This document shows positions 61,192-64,000 of a stretch of DNA of 64,000 nt, piece by piece (the first letter of the stretch is position 1; each line of letters starts with the position of its first letter). The position numbers and the translations under genes were made by a program. Under the pieces are notes generated by a model that saw nothing but the letters and a program-made list of their open reading frames with translations, did no database searches and was not told the origin of the DNA. The DNA is from Blastococcus sp. DSM 46786 (lineage in GTDB: Bacteria > Actinomycetota > Actinomycetes > Mycobacteriales > Geodermatophilaceae): positions 29,061 to 93,060 of the forward strand of contig NZ_FOAO01000022.1 in the NCBI RefSeq assembly GCF_900109665.1. The letters are read 5' to 3'.

Positions 61192-62355
61192 TCAGCCGAG
61201 GCGTTCGACGATGGTCACGTTCGCCTGACCGCCGCCCTCGCACATCGTCTGCAGGCCGTACCGGCCGCCGGTGCGCTCGAGCTCGTGCAGCAGGGTGGTC
61301 ATCAGCCGGGCGCCCGTGGCGCCGAGCGGGTGCCCCAGCGCGATACCGCCGCCGTTGACGTTCACCTTCGCCAGATCGGCGCCAGTCTCCTTCTGCCAGG
61401 CCAGGACGACGGAGGCGAACGCCTCGTTGATCTCGACCAGGTCGATCTCGTCGAGCGAGAGACCGGCCTTGTCCAGGGCGTACGCCGTGGCCGGGATGGG
61501 GGCGGTGAGCATCCAGACCGGGTCCGCGCCGCGCACCGAGAGGTCCACGATCCGGGCACGCGGGGTGAGCCCGTGCTCGCGGACGGCATCCTCGCTGGCG
61601 ACCAGCAGCGCCGCGGCGCCGTCGGAGATCTGGCTGGAGACCGCGGCGGTCACCCGTCCGCCCTCGCGCACCGGCGGCAGCGAGCGGATCTTGTCCCAGT
61701 TGGGCTCGCGCGGGCCCTCGTCGTGGGTCACGCCGGCGATCGGTGCGATCTCCCGGTCGAACCGGCCCTCGGCGCGCGCCCGCAACGCGCGCACGTGGCT
61801 CTCGACGGAGAACTCCTCCATGTCGGCCCGGCTGATGCCCCACTTCTCGGCGATCATCTCCGCCGAGCGGATCTGGTCGATCGTCTGGTCGCCGTAGCGC
61901 GCGACCCAGCCTGCGGAACCCGAGAAGGGGTCCGGGAAGCCGTAATCGTGGCCTGCGGTCATCGCGCTGCTGATCGGCAGCGCGCTCATGTTCTGCACGC
62001 CACCGGCCACGACCAGGTCGGCGGTGCCCGACAGCACCGCCTGGGCGGCGAAGTGCACCGCCTGCTGCGAGGAGCCGCACTGGCGGTCGACGGTCACGCC
62101 CGGCACCTCCTCGGGCAGCCCGGCGGCCAGCCAGGCGGTGCGGGCGATGTCTCCGGCCTGCGAGCCGATGGTGTCCACGCAGCCGAACACGACGTCGTCC
62201 ACCGCCGAGGGGTCGACGTCGGCGCGGGTCACCAGTTCGCGCAGGACGTGGGCACCGAGGTCGGCGGAGTGGATGCCCGAGAGGCCGCCACCACGGCGCC
62301 CCACCGGGGTGCGCACCGCCTCGACGAGGTAGGCGGTGCCGATCGTGCGAGCCAT
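61192..62355 (-). CDS. fadA6: Steroid-type thiolase FadA6
   Basis: This 387-residue thiolase has the acyl-binding Cys motif VPGVTVDRQCGSSQQAVHFAAQAV near residue 90, SSQISDGAAALLVASEDA, the catalytic His in NEAFASVV and GGGIALGHPLGATGARL, and the second Cys near the end in MCEGGGQANVTIV. The NVNGGGIALGHP stretch is as in FadA6. It would cleave 3-oxoacyl-CoA late in HIP degradation, releasing acetyl- or propionyl-CoA. ATG at 62353-62355. In mycobacteria fadA6 lies next to kstR2; here no kstR2 gene follows. Confidence 0.87.
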   Translation of the reverse strand: MARTIGTAYLVEAVRTPVGRRGGGLSGIHSADLGAHVLRELVTRADVDPSAVDDVVFGCVDTIGSQAGDIARTAWLAAGLPEEVPGVTVDRQCGSSQQAVHFAAQAVLSGTADLVVAGGVQNMSALPISSAMTAGHDYGFPDPFSGSAGWVARYGDQTIDQIRSAEMIAEKWGISRADMEEFSVESHVRALRARAEGRFDREIAPIAGVTHDEGPREPNWDKIRSLPPVREGGRVTAAVSSQISDGAAALLVASEDAVREHGLTPRARIVDLSVRGADPVWMLTAPIPATAYALDKAGLSLDEIDLVEINEAFASVVLAWQKETGADLAKVNVNGGGIALGHPLGATGARLMTTLLHELERTGGRYGLQTMCEGGGQANVTIVERLG

Positions 62356-62514
62356 GGGAACACCCTCCTGCCGTGCCGGCCACCGGGACGCGGCCGCGCT
62401 GCCGTCCGTGACCTCCAGGATCGCTGCTGGAGGGTGCGGAGCGCGGGAGATGCCCGCTGGGTGGGACCGGGACGCCGGCGCAGCGGCGCCCTCGACCCGG
62501 ACCGGCACCCGCGC

Positions 62515-62775
62515 TCAGGGCACCAGCACCTCGAGCAGTACCAGCCCGGCACCGATGCCGGCGCTCGCCGCGACGTGGAGCAGCAGGTGCTGGACCGCCG
62601 GCCACCCGGGACGACGTCCCGTCTCCACCCGGCGACCGACCATCTCCGCGTACACGTGCGCCAGCCAGTAGACGACCTGCGTCAGGAGCACGAGCACGAC
62701 CAGCCGGGAGACGTCCACCGGTTCGTGGACGCTCCGCGCGGCGATCTGCGCGCCGGCCGGCACGGTGTCCTGCAC
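62515..62775 (-). CDS. Small membrane protein, possibly truncated
   Basis: This 86-residue protein has two strongly hydrophobic stretches (SRLVVLVLLTQVVYWLAHVYAE and HLLLHVAASAGIGAGLVLLEVLVP) and a basic loop between them (GRRVETGRRPGW). It resembles the first half of a family of actinobacterial membrane proteins of about 170-190 residues that carry YWLAHVYAE, so it may be a truncated copy. GTG at 62773-62775 lies inside the loop of a perfect hairpin (62757-62788), which is odd. Function unknown. Confidence 0.5.
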   Translation of the reverse strand: MQDTVPAGAQIAARSVHEPVDVSRLVVLVLLTQVVYWLAHVYAEMVGRRVETGRRPGWPAVQHLLLHVAASAGIGAGLVLLEVLVP

Positions 62776-62788
62776 GGCACCGTGCCGG
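62757..62788. repeat. Inverted repeat enclosing the start codon of the small membrane protein
   Basis: CCGGCACGGTG (62757-62767) and CACCGTGCCGG (62778-62788) form a perfect 11-bp stem with a 10-nt loop that contains the GTG start (62773-62775, complement). It could be an operator or an RNA hairpin hindering initiation. Confidence 0.6.
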
Positions 62789-62915
62789 GTTGCGGGTCGG
62801 CTCGACCTCGCGGTCCGTCCGGGAGCGGGGCACCGTGCCTCCTGGCGTCAGCTCGGGGTGCGGTCGGCACGGGACGTGCTGATCCCGCCGGGGTGGCGGG
62901 ACGGCTCTCTCGCCG

Positions 62916-63386
62916 TCAGCTGCCGTCCCCGGCCGCCGGCAGCGTCGCGACCAGTTCGAGGTTGATGCCGTCGGGATCCTGGACGGACGGGATGGCGATG
63001 CCGAGCTCACCGAGCTCGGTCACCTCGCCGTGCCCGACGCCGGCGCTGCCGAGCCGGTCGGCGGCCCGGTGGAGGGCGTCGGGCGAGTCGACGGCCAGGC
63101 TGACGTGGTCCAGCCCGGTGCGCGTCGCATCGAACCGGTCTCCCGGGGGCGCGGACGGGCGCAGCCCCAGGAGCTGGCTGCCCAGGGCGTAGGTGCAGCC
63201 GCCGAAGAACCGATGCGGGTCCTGGCGCGCGGCCGGTTCGTGCGCCTGGTCGACGAAGTCGATCGCCGGCCCGACGCCGAGCAGCTGCGTGTAGAAGGCC
63301 TTCGAGCGGGTGATGTCGGTGACCGTCAACCGGACGTGGTGCAGGGCGGTCGGGTGCCAGCAGCGGCGGGGGAGTCGGCCATCCAC
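62916..63386 (-). CDS. VOC-family (glyoxalase-fold) protein
   Basis: This 156-residue protein has the two-module VOC fold: ALHHVRLTVTDITRSKAFYTQLLG (first beta-alpha-beta, with the His ligand in HH) and GLDHVSLAVDSPDALHRAADRLGSAGV with FLQDPDGINLELVA at the end as IPSVQDPDGINLEL (Glu ligand). Metal-binding His/Glu positions appear kept. Substrate is unknown: glyoxalase, dioxygenase and resistance proteins share the fold. ATG at 63384-63386 starts it. Confidence 0.8.
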   Translation of the reverse strand: MDGRLPRRCWHPTALHHVRLTVTDITRSKAFYTQLLGVGPAIDFVDQAHEPAARQDPHRFFGGCTYALGSQLLGLRPSAPPGDRFDATRTGLDHVSLAVDSPDALHRAADRLGSAGVGHGEVTELGELGIAIPSVQDPDGINLELVATLPAAGDGS

Positions 63387-63488
63387 TCACTGTCGCGCAC
63401 CGCGCGGAGCGCCGCGTGCCGGCGGGCCGGGCGCTCCTCCGGTCGTGCCGGTCACCGAGACCCGGCCCGCCGGTCGGTCGGGGGCGGC

Positions 63489-63508
63489 CTAGGGCGTGTC
63501 TCCTAACC
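63489..63508. mobile_element. Right end of an IS5/IS427-type insertion sequence
   Basis: CTAG (63489-63492) is followed directly by GGGCGTGTCTCCTAA, which looks like the terminal inverted repeat, followed by transposase codons. IS427-type elements often target CTAG or TA. The left end lies outside the window, so the repeat cannot be checked. Confidence 0.6.
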
Positions 63509-64000
63509 GCTTGAGCCAGAGGGTGACCGCGCGCAGAACTGCCGCGGCTCGGTAGACGACGGCGAGCTTGTCGTAGCGGGTGGCCAGGGAGCGCCACTGC
63601 TTGTCCTCGTTGAAGGCGCGCTCGACGACGTTGCGTCCGCGGTAGCGCTCAGCATCGAAGGCCGGTGGTCGTCCTCCGCGGCTGCCCCGACGTATGCGGT
63701 GGCCCTTCTGGTCATCCCGTTCGGGGATGCAGGCGCCGATGCCACGCTCGCGCAGCTGGGTGCGGATCGCGCGTGAGGAGTAGGCCTTGTCCCCGGCCAC
63801 GGTGTCGGGCCGAGTTCGTGGCCGTCCCGGGCCGATCCGGGACACCCGGAGGTGGTGCAGCAGGATCGGGAACATCGGAGCGTCACCGGCCTGGCCCGCG
63901 CCCACGAGCACGACCAGGGGCAGCCCGCACCCATCGACCAGGTGGTGAATCTTGCTGCTCAGGCCGCCGCGGGACCGCCCGATCGCATGATCATCGGGCT
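63489..64000 (-). CDS. IS5-family DDE transposase, C-terminal part (runs off the edge)
   Basis: The last 512 bp encode, on the minus strand, the C-terminal about 170 residues of a transposase. It reads HAIGRSRGGLSSKIHHLVDG near the edge, VAGDKAYSSRAIRTQLRERG (second catalytic Asp), then ERYRGRNVVERAFNEDKQWR, the Y-R-E-K signature with the catalytic Glu, and ends KRLGDTP. IS5-group (IS427-like) elements have this layout and often make the full enzyme by frameshifting between two frames; the N-terminal part lies outside the window. The stop TAG overlaps a CTAG at the IS end (63489-63492). Confidence 0.88.
   Translation of the reverse strand, partial: PDDHAIGRSRGGLSSKIHHLVDGCGLPLVVLVGAGQAGDAPMFPILLHHLRVSRIGPGRPRTRPDTVAGDKAYSSRAIRTQLRERGIGACIPERDDQKGHRIRRGSRGGRPPAFDAERYRGRNVVERAFNEDKQWRSLATRYDKLAVVYRAAAVLRAVTLWLKRLGDTP

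Noticed and set aside
59969..63192. Two overlapping frames of over 1,000 codons (both strands) across fadA6 and the LLM gene
   Set aside because: Both are low-complexity Arg/Gly/Ala translations antisense or out of frame to clearly recognisable genes.

Overview
This is a very GC-rich (low-to-mid 70s % by eye) stretch of an actinobacterial chromosome. Dense short intergenic spaces, many GTG starts, ATGA stop/start overlaps and the best-recognised genes (EthR/EthA, the Ipd/FadE steroid genes, a c-di-AMP riboswitch before a cell-wall lytic enzyme) all fit Actinobacteria. The GC-rich hairpin repeats with a CTCCTCGC..GCTCGC core look like those of Geodermatophilaceae (Blastococcus, Geodermatophilus, Modestobacter); that family assignment is inference from memory, not a search result. 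No rRNA, tRNA, CRISPR array or prophage was seen. One insertion sequence runs off the right edge.

Layout. 1-1 kb: the N-terminal part of an FAD-linked oxidase and a cupin (minus). 1.4-7.4 kb: an MFS transporter, FGGY gluconokinase, GntP gluconate permease and a stand-alone FMN-binding glutamate-synthase-like protein. 7.6-9.6 kb: a tiny acidic lipoprotein and a CE1758/CE1759-type flavin pair, in which the luciferase-like monooxygenase is intact but the partner FMN reductase is interrupted by an in-frame stop beside a repeat element. 9.8-17.3 kb: a DivIVA-like coiled coil, a universal stress protein, an SMP-30-type beta-propeller, the divergent ethR/ethA pair with a coupled SDR, a tandem GNAT and a methyltransferase. 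17.3-19.9 kb: a c-di-AMP riboswitch, an SLT-type lytic transglycosylase, two hairpin repeats and a GH3 lipoprotein. 20-23.5 kb: two coiled-coil proteins, a TauE/SafE permease, a GAF-ANTAR antiterminator and a MEDS-STAS protein. 23.5-29.7 kb: pntAB transhydrogenase, a PAS-GGDEF-EAL protein and an overlapping HDOD gene.

29.8-34 kb: a pimeloyl-CoA-dehydrogenase-like pair of acyl-CoA dehydrogenases and a secreted type-B carboxylesterase, each bounded by strong hairpins. 34.2-43.9 kb: a protocatechuate (beta-ketoadipate) block: pobA, an IclR regulator, pcaHGBDC, then two folate genes (5-formyl-THF cycloligase, purU) and pcaIJ-type CoA-transferase genes. Together these convert 4-hydroxybenzoate to 3-oxoadipyl-CoA; no pcaF thiolase was identified in the window. 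44.1-47.5 kb: a MEDS-HATPase switch protein, a succinate-semialdehyde-type dehydrogenase and an unknown protein.

47.7-62.4 kb: a steroid C/D-ring (HIP) catabolic cluster. fadD3 is divergent from one long plus-strand operon (ipdA, ipdB, ipdC, ipdF, echA20, fadE30, a fadE, an enoyl-CoA hydratase, an SDR and two more fadE genes), mostly joined by overlapping or very short junctions. It is followed by a minus-strand fadA6 thiolase with an LLM oxidoreductase. No KstR2-like regulator is visible, and a 13-bp palindrome in the fadD3/ipdA divergent region is a candidate operator. The last 1.6 kb holds a small membrane protein, a VOC protein and the C-terminal part of an IS5-family transposase.
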